Part shown: piece after piece, positions 16,477 through 23,440 of the stretch
How the letters are laid out: each line of letters begins with the position of its first letter
How positions within the stretch are numbered: position 1 is the stretch's first letter
Assembly (NCBI GenBank): GCA_020725625.1
Contig: DYET01000181.1
Coordinates: 1 to 36,580 of the forward strand
Length of the DNA stretch: 36,580 nt
Direction: 5' to 3'
Origin: Desulfovirgula sp.
GTDB lineage: Bacteria > Bacillota > Desulfotomaculia > Desulfotomaculales > Desulfocucumaceae
Position numbers and translations under genes: made by a program
The notes under the pieces: generated by a model
What the model was told of the DNA's origin: nothing
Database searches by the model: none
Seen by the model: only the letters and a program-made list of their open reading frames with translations

Positions 16477-17628
16477 ATGGATCTGGATCTTTCGGAAGAA
16501 CAGCAAATGATTAAAGAAACTGTAAGGCGCTTTCTGGAAAAAGAAATCCGGCCCCTGGTGGACGAATACGAAAGATCGGGCCGGCCCGTGACCAAGGATA
16601 TTGTAAAAAAGCTGGTCCCGTTTGGATTTTTGGGGGGGTTGCTGCCCGAGGAGGCCGGCGGGGGAGGATTAAGCCATACCACTTATTTTCTCATGATTGA
16701 GGAGCTGTCCAGGGTCTGGCCGTCGTTAAGGGCAGCGGTGGGGATTACCAATTCGGTCCTGACGCATATTTATGAGTACGGCACAGGGGACCAGAGAAAA
16801 AAATTCCTGGGGCCTCTGTTAAACGGTGATTACATAGGTTTTTCTGCCATCACCGAGCCCAACGCAGGGTCAGACACGTCCGGCATTGAGACGACGGCGG
16901 TGCTCCGGGGCGACCAGTGGATACTGAACGGCACGAAAATGTTTATTACCAACGGGGTTGAAGGCGATATCGGAATTGTCATCGCCCAGACTGACAGGTC
17001 AAAGGGGATAGACGGTATTGGCGCCTTTATAGTGGAGAGGGAAAAGTCAAAGTACGAAGCAAGGCCGATCGAAAAGATGGGGACAATAAGCTGTCCCTTC
17101 GCGGAACTCGTTTTTGAGGATTGCGCCGTTCCGAGGGAAAACCTGCTGGGCGGCATCGGCGACGGGCTCCGCCAGGGTCTGAAGTTTTTAAACAGCGCCC
17201 GGGCTATGGTGGCCTTTATCGCTGCAGGAGTGGCCCAGGCCTGTATCGATGCCTCGATAGAATTCGCCCGGAGCCGGGTTCAGTTTGGCAGGCCGATAGG
17301 AAGCTTTCAGCTCATTCAGGCCAAGATCAGCGACATGGTTACGCTTACCAGCGCTATGCGGCTGCTGGGACTCCAGGCCAGCAACATGATCGATAAAGGC
17401 AGGCCCTGCAGGAAGGAAGCATCCATGGCAAAACTTTTTGCCTCTGAAAATGTACTTAAAATCGCGGAAGAAGCAATGCAGATCCACGGAGGGTACGGAT
17501 ACACCAAGGAGTTCCCCGTGGAACGCTATTACCGCGATATCCGGTATTTTACCATTGCCGAAGGCACGAGTGAAATCCAAAGGCTGATTATCGGGCGGGA
17601 ATTGCTGGGGGTATCCGCTTTTAGGTAA
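16477..17628 (+). CDS. Acyl-CoA dehydrogenase, second copy, with glutaryl-CoA-dehydrogenase-like Arg
   Basis: The 383-residue acyl-CoA dehydrogenase has the normal catalytic glutamate E362 in AEGTSEIQR, the FAD segment ITEPNAGSDTSG, and QIHGGYGYT. R85 in PSLRAAVG aligns with the arginine that binds the free carboxylate in glutaryl-CoA dehydrogenase (GYRSAMS region in the human enzyme). A dicarboxylic acyl-CoA such as glutaryl-CoA or a substituted succinyl-CoA is therefore a plausible substrate; this is inference from one aligned residue. I chose the ATG at 16477, 6 bp after CAGGAGGG; an in-frame TTG at 16471 abuts the ribosome binding site. Confidence 0.92.
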   Translation: MDLDLSEEQQMIKETVRRFLEKEIRPLVDEYERSGRPVTKDIVKKLVPFGFLGGLLPEEAGGGGLSHTTYFLMIEELSRVWPSLRAAVGITNSVLTHIYEYGTGDQRKKFLGPLLNGDYIGFSAITEPNAGSDTSGIETTAVLRGDQWILNGTKMFITNGVEGDIGIVIAQTDRSKGIDGIGAFIVEREKSKYEARPIEKMGTISCPFAELVFEDCAVPRENLLGGIGDGLRQGLKFLNSARAMVAFIAAGVAQACIDASIEFARSRVQFGRPIGSFQLIQAKISDMVTLTSAMRLLGLQASNMIDKGRPCRKEASMAKLFASENVLKIAEEAMQIHGGYGYTKEFPVERYYRDIRYFTIAEGTSEIQRLIIGRELLGVSAFR

Positions 17629-17689
17629 ACAACCGGTATAGGCCTTTGATTCTTTAAGGCAGACTGATACTGATATGGGGGGCGGTGGA

Positions 17690-18637
17690 ATGACAAGGCC
17701 GGGATCAATCCTAAAAGGAATGTTGGGTATCAAACACCCCATACTTTTGGGAGGAATGTCGGGTATATGCGATTATCTGCTGGCTTCAGCGGTTTCCCAG
17801 GCCGGCGGGCTGGGCACCCTGGCGGGGTCCATGCATACGGGGGATACCATCTCCGAACAGATTAAAAGGCTGCGGGATCTTACCGACAAGCCCTTTGCAG
17901 TCAATATCCCGGTTGCTTACAGCAAGGCGGGGGATCTTGTTGACGCAGTCATCAGGGAAGCGGTCGGGATAGTTATTACCGCTGCCGGCAATCCGCGGGT
18001 GTTTACCGGGCAGTTAAAGGCGGCCGGAATCACGGTAATCCATGTGGTTCCCACTCCTGAACTGGCCCGCAGGGCGGAGGAGGCCGGTGTCGACGCAGTA
18101 ATCGCCGAGGGCTTCGAGTCAGGAGGCATGGCCTCCAAATTTGAAATCGGGACGCTGGCCCTTGTGCCCCAGGTTGTTGACGCCGTAAAAGTTCCCGTTA
18201 TAGCCGCGGGAGGGATTGCCGACGCCCGCGGCTATCTTGCCGCCAGGGTACTGGGTGCAGCGGGGGTAAGCCTCGGGACTGCTTTTCTGGCCAGCAGGGA
18301 ATGCCTGAGAATAGGGAGTCCATACAAGGAACTGCTGATTAAATCGGGAGCGCCGGATACCGGCATATTGGCCAGGGGGGTGCATGCCGTCCGCGCCCTG
18401 AAAAACGATTTTTATCATAGCGTTGAGAAAATGCTGGCTGAAGGCGCCGGTAAAGAAGAAGTTATCAGTTTTATCCTCTCGTCCCGGGATTTGACCGGCG
18501 GGAAAGGCGTCCTCAGCTGCGGCCAGGGAGTGGGACTGATAAAGGAAATTAAAAGCGTCAGGGAAATCATAGAGGATATTATAGAAGGCGCGGAGGAGAC
18601 CCTCCGGCGGTTGTGCCGCGACATGAACGGCGGGTGA
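17690..18637 (+). CDS. Nitronate monooxygenase/FabK-like FMN protein with altered GGH motif
   Basis: The roughly 315-residue TIM-barrel flavoprotein belongs to the 2-nitropropane dioxygenase/enoyl-ACP reductase II family. Typical segments are KHPILLGGMSG, AGGLGTLAG, TDKPFAVNI, and VPVIAAGGIADARG followed by GAAGVSLGTAFL. The family motif E(A/S)GGH, whose histidine is the active-site base in nitronate monooxygenase and is conserved in FabK, reads ESGGM here (M147). The enzyme may therefore have a different reaction, perhaps a flavin-dependent reductase of a CoA ester. I prefer the ATG at 17690, next to GGCGGTGGA; an in-frame ATG lies at 17675. Confidence 0.85.
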   Translation: MTRPGSILKGMLGIKHPILLGGMSGICDYLLASAVSQAGGLGTLAGSMHTGDTISEQIKRLRDLTDKPFAVNIPVAYSKAGDLVDAVIREAVGIVITAAGNPRVFTGQLKAAGITVIHVVPTPELARRAEEAGVDAVIAEGFESGGMASKFEIGTLALVPQVVDAVKVPVIAAGGIADARGYLAARVLGAAGVSLGTAFLASRECLRIGSPYKELLIKSGAPDTGILARGVHAVRALKNDFYHSVEKMLAEGAGKEEVISFILSSRDLTGGKGVLSCGQGVGLIKEIKSVREIIEDIIEGAEETLRRLCRDMNGG

Positions 18638-18650
18638 AAATCCACCCGCC
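18629..18650 (+). repeat. Hairpin overlapping the stop codon of the FabK-like gene
   Basis: GGCGGGTG (18629-18636) and CACCCGCC (18643-18650) form a perfect 8-bp stem with a 6-nt loop that covers the stop codon. It is directly followed by a second, longer hairpin. Confidence 0.6.
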
Positions 18651-18651
18651 C

Positions 18652-18686
18652 AGGAACGAATTCCCGGTGGGAATTCGTTCCTTTGT
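18652..18686. terminator. Terminator hairpin between convergent genes
   Basis: A perfect 14-bp stem, AGGAACGAATTCCC (18652-18665) with GGGAATTCGTTCCT (18669-18682), closes a 3-nt loop. TTTG follows on the plus strand. It lies between the ends of the convergent FabK-like gene and the P-type ATPase gene. The T-run is short, so termination is likely but not certain. Confidence 0.65.
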
Positions 18687-18701
18687 AATTGAATACGCCC
18701 T

Positions 18702-21395
18702 TTACTTCCCGGCGGCCAGCCTCCCCGCAAGTTTGCTTATTTCAACCGCAACCAGCGGCACGACGCTCAGGCCGAACACGACCGCCCAGTCCGAGGGCCG
18801 CAGGAGGACGGTTTCGAAGGGGCCTCTCAAAAAGGGGGTAAACACCACCATCAACAGCGCGGCGGTCGACGCCGCAAAGGCATACAGCAGGCTGCGGTTG
18901 GTGCCGATCCCGATGGCGGCGAGGGACTGGTCCATGCTCCGGACGTTGAAGGAATGAACCAGCTGGGACATGGCCATGGTGACAAAAGCCATGGTGCGGG
19001 CTTCCTCCAGGGAACGCCCCCAGCGGAGGGCCAGCCAGTAGGCGGACAGGGACATAAGCCCGATGAGTATTCCCTGCCAAAGGATCCTGACGCCCACTCC
19101 CCCGGAAAACAGGCTTTCCCCGGGCCTGCGGGGAGGCCTGTTCATGATTCCTTTTTGCGGACGCTCCAGCCCCAGGGCCAGGGCGGGCGGCCCGTCGGTG
19201 ACCAGGTTCAGCCACAGTATCTGGATGGGATTGAGGGGACTGCCCAGGCCCAGCAGCAGGGACGAAAAGATGGCCACGATTTCCCCGGTGTTGCAGGAAA
19301 GCAGGTACTGTATCGAACTGCGGATGTTGTTGTAGATGGTCCGCCCTTCTTCCACCGCCCTTACGATGGTGGCGAAATTGTCGTCCTGCAGCACCATGTC
19401 CGAGGCTTCCTTGGCCACCTCGGTTCCGGTGATCCCCATGGCCGCCCCGATATCGGCCCTTTTGAGGGCGGGTGCGTCGTTTACGCCGTCGCCGGTCATG
19501 GCCACCACGTGGCCGTGATACTTCAGCGCCTCCACGATGCGGAGCTTGTGGTCGGGAGACACCCTGGCGAAGACGGTGACGCTGTTCACCGCTTTTTTAA
19601 GTTCTTCCTCGCCCATCCTTTCCAACTGGTCGCCCGTCAGGATCCCGTCGCCGGGCCGCAATATATCCAGTTCCCCGGCAACAGCCGCGGCTGTTTCCCG
19701 GTGGTCGCCGGTTATCATTACCGTGCGGATGCCGGCCCTGCGGCACATTGCCACCGCCTCTTTGGCTTCGGGGCGGGGCGGGTCCTGGATGGCGAAGAAA
19801 CCGATGAAGGTCAGATCCCGCTCCGCGGTTTCCGGCGAGGGATCCGCCGGCACCCGGGGCCAAAGGCGGGTGGCCAGGGCCAGTACGCGCTGCCCTCCCG
19901 AAGCAAATTGCGAGTTGACTGCCAGCAGCCGGTCCCGGGTTTGATCGTCCAGGGGGGCGGCTCCCTGCCGGTTCAGTACGCTGGTACAGCGGTCCAGGAG
20001 CACATCGGGCGCCCCCTTGGTAAAGGAACGGACAGATTTTCCCAGATCATGGAAAGTCGTCATCATCTTGCGCCGGGAGTCAAAGGGAATCTCAGCCAGA
20101 CGGGGGTAGTCCGCGACCGCCTCCCTTGATAAACCCGCCTTGGCTGCAGCCACAACCAGCGCTCCCTCGGTGGGGTCTCCAATGACCCGGTGGCCCTTCC
20201 CCGTGTCCTCCAAATTTGCGTCGCTGCTCAGCAGCCCGCCGGTCAGAAGCAGTCTCAGGCCTTCGTCGTCCAGAGGCCGTATTTCGTTGCCGTCCCGGTC
20301 AAAAAAACTGCCGCGGGGGGCGTAGCCGCCCCCGGTCACCCCGAAAAGCCTGCCTGCAGCGTAAATTTGGGTAACGGTCATTTCGTTTTTGGTAAGGGTG
20401 CCGGTCTTGTCGGAGCAGATTACGGTGGCCGTGCCCAGGGTCTCGACGGCCGGGAGCTTCCTGATAATCGCCCGCCGGCGGCTCATCCTGGTGACGCCCA
20501 GGGCCAGCACGATGGTCACCACGGCCGGCAGTCCCTCGGGAACCGCCGCCACGGCCAGGCTGATGCCCACCATGAACATCTCCAGCAGATCTTCACCGCG
20601 CCACAGCCCGATAGAGAACACCAGCGCCACAATGACCCCCGCGGCAATTCCCAGTACTTTGCCCAGCCTGCCCAACCGCTTTTGCAGCGGGGTGGGTTCC
20701 GGAACGGCCTCGTGGAGAAGCTGGGCGATCCGGCCCAGCTGGGTCTTCATCCCGGTTTCCACCACCACGGCCCTGCCGCGCCCTGCGGTTATGGTGGTGC
20801 CCATGAAAAGCATGTTTTTCCGGTCGCCTACGGGAACCTGGCCGGCCTCGATTACTGCCGGGTCCTTTTCCACCGGGACCGACTCGCCGGTGAGGGCCGA
20901 CTCGTTGGCCTGCAGGGACGCCGCCTCGACCAGCCTCGCGTCGGCGGGGACCGAATCACCCGCGTCCAGCAAAATAACGTCGCCAGGGACCACTTCCGCC
21001 GCGCTGACCTGCAGGACCTTGCCGCCCCTCACCACTTTGGCCGACGGCTTCGTCATCTCCTTTAAAGCCCTGAGGGCGTTTTCGGCCTTGTTTTCCTGGT
21101 ACACCCCGATTGCGGCGTTAAGAACCACGATGATCAGAATGACGACGGAATCCTCCCACTCGCCGAGGGCGCCCGAAACGGCCGCGGCGGCGATGAGGAT
21201 CAGCACCAGGATCTCCTTCATCTGGCCGATGAACATGGAAAGAAGGCTGCGGGGAGGTTTTTCCCGGAGGACATTGGGGCCGAAATCCCTTAAACGGCCG
21301 GCGGCCTCCCCGCCGTCGATTCCCTCTCCGGGATCGGTTCCAAGTTCCCGGCAAGTTTCCTGGACATCCAAGGAATACCAATTTTTCTCTTCCAT
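18702..21395 (-). CDS. P-type cation ATPase (Ca2+/Mn2+ type, P2A-like)
   Basis: The 897-residue ATPase is full length: an N-terminal cation-ATPase domain, actuator motif TGES (169-172), phosphorylation site DKTGT (D329), and hinge motif TGDGVNDAP. Ion-site residues match SERCA: E287 in PEGLPA (TM4), N and E in SCNTGE (TM5), and N/T/D in NLVTDGPPALALG (TM6). It should pump Ca2+ and/or Mn2+ out of the cytoplasm. A yybP-ykoY riboswitch in its leader points to Mn2+ as the regulating ion and a likely substrate. The ATG at 21395 follows GGAGGGAACG. The gene is single and convergent with the catabolic cluster. Confidence 0.93.
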   Translation of the reverse strand: MEEKNWYSLDVQETCRELGTDPGEGIDGGEAAGRLRDFGPNVLREKPPRSLLSMFIGQMKEILVLILIAAAAVSGALGEWEDSVVILIIVVLNAAIGVYQENKAENALRALKEMTKPSAKVVRGGKVLQVSAAEVVPGDVILLDAGDSVPADARLVEAASLQANESALTGESVPVEKDPAVIEAGQVPVGDRKNMLFMGTTITAGRGRAVVVETGMKTQLGRIAQLLHEAVPEPTPLQKRLGRLGKVLGIAAGVIVALVFSIGLWRGEDLLEMFMVGISLAVAAVPEGLPAVVTIVLALGVTRMSRRRAIIRKLPAVETLGTATVICSDKTGTLTKNEMTVTQIYAAGRLFGVTGGGYAPRGSFFDRDGNEIRPLDDEGLRLLLTGGLLSSDANLEDTGKGHRVIGDPTEGALVVAAAKAGLSREAVADYPRLAEIPFDSRRKMMTTFHDLGKSVRSFTKGAPDVLLDRCTSVLNRQGAAPLDDQTRDRLLAVNSQFASGGQRVLALATRLWPRVPADPSPETAERDLTFIGFFAIQDPPRPEAKEAVAMCRRAGIRTVMITGDHRETAAAVAGELDILRPGDGILTGDQLERMGEEELKKAVNSVTVFARVSPDHKLRIVEALKYHGHVVAMTGDGVNDAPALKRADIGAAMGITGTEVAKEASDMVLQDDNFATIVRAVEEGRTIYNNIRSSIQYLLSCNTGEIVAIFSSLLLGLGSPLNPIQILWLNLVTDGPPALALGLERPQKGIMNRPPRRPGESLFSGGVGVRILWQGILIGLMSLSAYWLALRWGRSLEEARTMAFVTMAMSQLVHSFNVRSMDQSLAAIGIGTNRSLLYAFAASTAALLMVVFTPFLRGPFETVLLRPSDWAVVFGLSVVPLVAVEISKLAGRLAAGK

Positions 21396-21440
21396 CGTTC
21401 CCTCCTATGGATTGCTTGAAGTAATTGCCCGGGAAGCATC

Positions 21441-21489
21441 AAAAACAAAAGACCCCTGCATGAAAATACTTACTTTCATGCAAAGGTCT
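21441..21489 (-). terminator. Riboswitch-controlled intrinsic terminator in the ATPase leader
   Basis: On the minus strand AGACCTTTGCATGAAA (21489 to 21474) pairs over 16 positions, with two G-U wobbles, with TTTCATGCAGGGGTCT (21465 to 21450), and is followed by TTGTTTTTG. The 5' arm reuses the CCTTTGC strand that closes aptamer stem P1, so aptamer and terminator exclude each other. Ligand binding should allow read-through. Confidence 0.82.
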
Positions 21490-21568
21490 TGCTCGGCTTT
21501 TCATCCGTCAGAACAGCGGGAATCGGGTCCGGAATGTCGCCGTACTGATTTAGGCTACTCCCCTTTGC
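21480..21568 (-). promoter_or_regulatory. yybP-ykoY (Mn2+) riboswitch aptamer upstream of the P-type ATPase
   Basis: Read on the minus strand, the leader begins GCAAAGGGGAGTAGCC and ends GAGCAAGACCTTTGC. These are the two conserved ends of the yybP-ykoY motif, a known Mn2+ sensor. GCAAAGG (21568-21562) and CCTTTGC (21486-21480) form stem P1. The element starts a few bases after the expected transcription start and is followed by a competing terminator and the ATPase ribosome binding site. Known examples control Mn2+ exporters including P-type ATPases. Confidence 0.88.
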
Positions 21569-21575
21569 ATTAAAT

Positions 21576-21604
21576 AAATTATCACGTTGTAAAGGTGCAG
21601 TCAA
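21576..21604 (-). promoter_or_regulatory. Promoter of the riboswitch-ATPase transcript
   Basis: Minus strand: -35 TTGACT (21604-21599), with either TAATTT (21581-21576, 17-bp spacing) or GATAAT (21583-21578, 15-bp spacing) as -10. Transcription would begin near 21570, right at the 5' edge of the aptamer. Confidence 0.6.
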
Positions 21605-21606
21605 TA

Positions 21607-21636
21607 ATTTTTTATTCCTTGATTTTTTATTCCTTG
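21607..21636. repeat. Two tandem copies of a 15-bp AT-rich unit
   Basis: ATTTTTTATTCCTTG occurs twice in direct succession (21607-21621 and 21622-21636), just upstream of the minus-strand promoter. On the minus strand it is A-rich and could act as an UP-like element. Confidence 0.8.
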
Positions 21637-21652
21637 TTCTTTAGCCGCGGCC

Positions 21653-21676
21653 GGGCGGCCGGGCGGCCGGGCGGCC
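21653..21676. repeat. Three tandem copies of GGGCGGCC
   Basis: GGGCGGCC is repeated exactly three times (21653-21660, 21661-21668, 21669-21676) next to the AT-rich repeat. The pure G+C block lies between the divergent ATPase and DUF1540 genes. It looks like slippage-prone simple sequence; no function is visible. Confidence 0.8.
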
Positions 21677-21811
21677 GTTCTAACAAGATGAAAGAGGTTG
21701 TCCACAAGCCCAGCCTTTATACGCCCTCGTTTGAACTCATAAAAGACGACCGGATGGAAAAAATAAAAAAGGACTTCAAACAGAAAAAACAGAAAAAAAG
21801 GAGTGAAAACT

Positions 21812-22060
21812 ATGAACCAGCACATTCACTGCATTGTCAGCGACTGTCATTACTGGGACCACGGGAATATGTGCAGGGCCAACGAAATCCTGGTGTCCAC
21901 GGACAGCTTCGCAAACAAGAGACCGGACCGCGTCGACGCCACCATGGCCAAGCAGCTGGCCCCCGACACCGCGGGAACCTGCATGTCCACCTGCTGCAAG
22001 ACTTACGTGCCGGCCGGTTCCAATCAAATCAACGCGGACGGAGTCAAAAGAATGACCTAG
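21812..22060 (+). CDS. DUF1540 cysteine-rich small protein
   Basis: The 82-residue protein matches the DUF1540 pattern, with cysteines at 7, 12, 21, 57, 61 and 62 (HCIVSDCHYW, MCRA, GTCMSTCCKTY). The cysteines suggest metal binding or disulphides; the function is not known. The ATG follows AGGAG at a suitable distance; an in-frame GTG at 21803 overlaps the ribosome binding site. It is divergent from the riboswitch-controlled ATPase. A hairpin with a T-rich tail follows the stop codon. An overlapping frame that starts at 21688 lacks a ribosome binding site and is not called. Confidence 0.85.
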   Translation: MNQHIHCIVSDCHYWDHGNMCRANEILVSTDSFANKRPDRVDATMAKQLAPDTAGTCMSTCCKTYVPAGSNQINADGVKRMT

Positions 22061-22065
22061 GTATT

Positions 22066-22102
22066 CAGGGTGCCCGGCTTTACGGCCGGCCCCTGTATTT
22101 TG
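22066..22102 (+). terminator. Terminator after the DUF1540 gene
   Basis: CAGGG (22066-22070) pairs with CCCTG (22091-22095) with an inner GCC/GGC stem containing small bulges, followed by TATTTTG. It starts 5 bp after the stop codon. Confidence 0.55.
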
Positions 22103-22180
22103 TCTTATGCCGGGGCATCCCGGACGGCCCGGCGCCCCCCGAGTGTTAAAGACGGAGGCTGGCGGCGATTTCATGCGGGG

Positions 22181-23419
22181 CTAAAGTTTTTTCCTTTTGC
22201 CCAGGGCCGTTTTCAACCTGTCCCGGAGAAGGGGAAATTTTTCCGGCAGCGGGTGCAGCATGCCGGCCAAATCCCGTCTGAAGAAATGGTGCAGGTCCTG
22301 TTTTGCCTTGTCCAGGTCGCCGGCGTTAATGAGAACATAGGCTCCACCCCCGGCAAGGGTGATGATAACTATCCAGAAAAGGGCCCACCATGCTCCGGGC
22401 CGGCGAGCCGTGGGATCAGTGAGAGGTTTTCCGTACTCCGGGGCCCCGGGAAGGCTGGGCGGGCCGGTAATGCCAAGCACCACGGGCACTGCGTCGGCCA
22501 GAAGGGTTATGCCTTTTATTGCTTCCTCCTTGCGGTTGGTGTAGGTGCCGGCTTCAATCAGAACGGCGGTTGACAGGAGGTCCTGGTTGTAAACTCCGTT
22601 GCCGATAAAAATTTCCTTGACAACGGGCCAGTATATCTTGTTGGCGAAGGCCATCAGCCGTTTTGCGAAATCCAGGTTGGAGGCCATTTTGGGGTTCTGG
22701 CGCCCGACGACCAGGCGAATCTGGGCCACCTTTTCATTGACGATTACCTCCCTGTAGAATTCAGGGTCATCCACTCCGTCACGGTGGACATCGAAAAGGG
22801 CAATGGGGTTTTTCTTGAGCAGCCTGAACGCCGTTCTCCGTGACCGGTAATAGGCGTTGTTGTCGTGAGGTTCGTGGGGGGTCAGATCATGAAGGACATT
22901 CGCCCCTTGACTGGACAGGCCGTTTGTATAGGAACCCCCCACCTGCAGGATGCCGCCGTGGAAAGGTATGGAAATCCTGCCGTCCGAGGGCAGGTAGGAT
23001 TCGTCAGTATGGGTGTGGTAAATAGCCACCGGCCGGCCGCTCCATTCCGGCGTGGCTGCGGGAAGGGTGACCTTGGCGAAGAGTTCGCCGTAGGCCAACA
23101 AATCCCGGTCCATCTCCACAAATTTGGCGGTGGCCGTATTCCCGTCAACCCGCTGCACAACATAACGCCTGCCCGCCGCGGTGATCACCCCGTCACCCGG
23201 GTAGACCCGGCGGGAAACCATCGTCACCAGGTTTCCTTCCCGGTCTCTGATTGTGCACATGCTTCCCGCCCTGTGATCGTCGCCTGCCTCCTCCGGAAGC
23301 CTGCCGGGGGCATAAACCGGGGCTGAAGCGTAGACGCCCCAAAAAAGCAGCAGCAATACGCCGGCGGAAATAAGACCCAATAACGCTATCCGTCTTTTTT
23401 TGATCGCAGTAACCCCCAA
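22181..23419 (-). CDS. SpoIIP-family peptidoglycan amidase/endopeptidase with extra C-terminal membrane segment
   Basis: The 412-residue protein has an N-terminal membrane anchor (about 11-30), then an SpoIIP-type catalytic domain: IYHTHTDESY (133-142, with H135 and E140), FDVHRDG (209-215, with H212), and VLIEAGTYTN (287-294 region, with E289). SpoIIP degrades septal peptidoglycan with SpoIID during engulfment. Unlike the usual protein, this one has a second hydrophobic segment (about 343-365) and a basic cytoplasmic-type tail after the domain. It could be a SpoIIP paralogue with another site of action. The TTG start, 22 bp after the upstream stop, has a weak ribosome binding site; coupling to the upstream gene is likely. 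Confidence 0.85.
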   Translation of the reverse strand: MGVTAIKKRRIALLGLISAGVLLLLFWGVYASAPVYAPGRLPEEAGDDHRAGSMCTIRDREGNLVTMVSRRVYPGDGVITAAGRRYVVQRVDGNTATAKFVEMDRDLLAYGELFAKVTLPAATPEWSGRPVAIYHTHTDESYLPSDGRISIPFHGGILQVGGSYTNGLSSQGANVLHDLTPHEPHDNNAYYRSRRTAFRLLKKNPIALFDVHRDGVDDPEFYREVIVNEKVAQIRLVVGRQNPKMASNLDFAKRLMAFANKIYWPVVKEIFIGNGVYNQDLLSTAVLIEAGTYTNRKEEAIKGITLLADAVPVVLGITGPPSLPGAPEYGKPLTDPTARRPGAWWALFWIVIITLAGGGAYVLINAGDLDKAKQDLHHFFRRDLAGMLHPLPEKFPLLRDRLKTALGKRKKL

Positions 23420-23440
23420 GATGCCAGATTTGCTGTGTTT

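Noticed and set aside
18954-21573. Long plus-strand open frames (391, 291 and 394 codons) opposite the P-type ATPase
   Set aside because: They are antisense frames of a clear full-length ATPase, have no recognisable domains, and are rich in Pro/Gly/Arg/Ser as expected from GC-rich complement reading.
21653-21676. GGGCGGCC repeats as a possible CRISPR or mobile-element end
   Set aside because: The units are 8 bp and contiguous without spacers, no cas or transposase gene is nearby, and no target-site duplication is seen.
21688-22149. Alternative frame beginning MKEVVHKPSLYTPSFE upstream of and overlapping the DUF1540 gene
   Set aside because: It has no ribosome binding site, is Lys/Gln-rich, and after 21812 it only reads the DUF1540 gene out of frame. 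A short leader peptide cannot be excluded.
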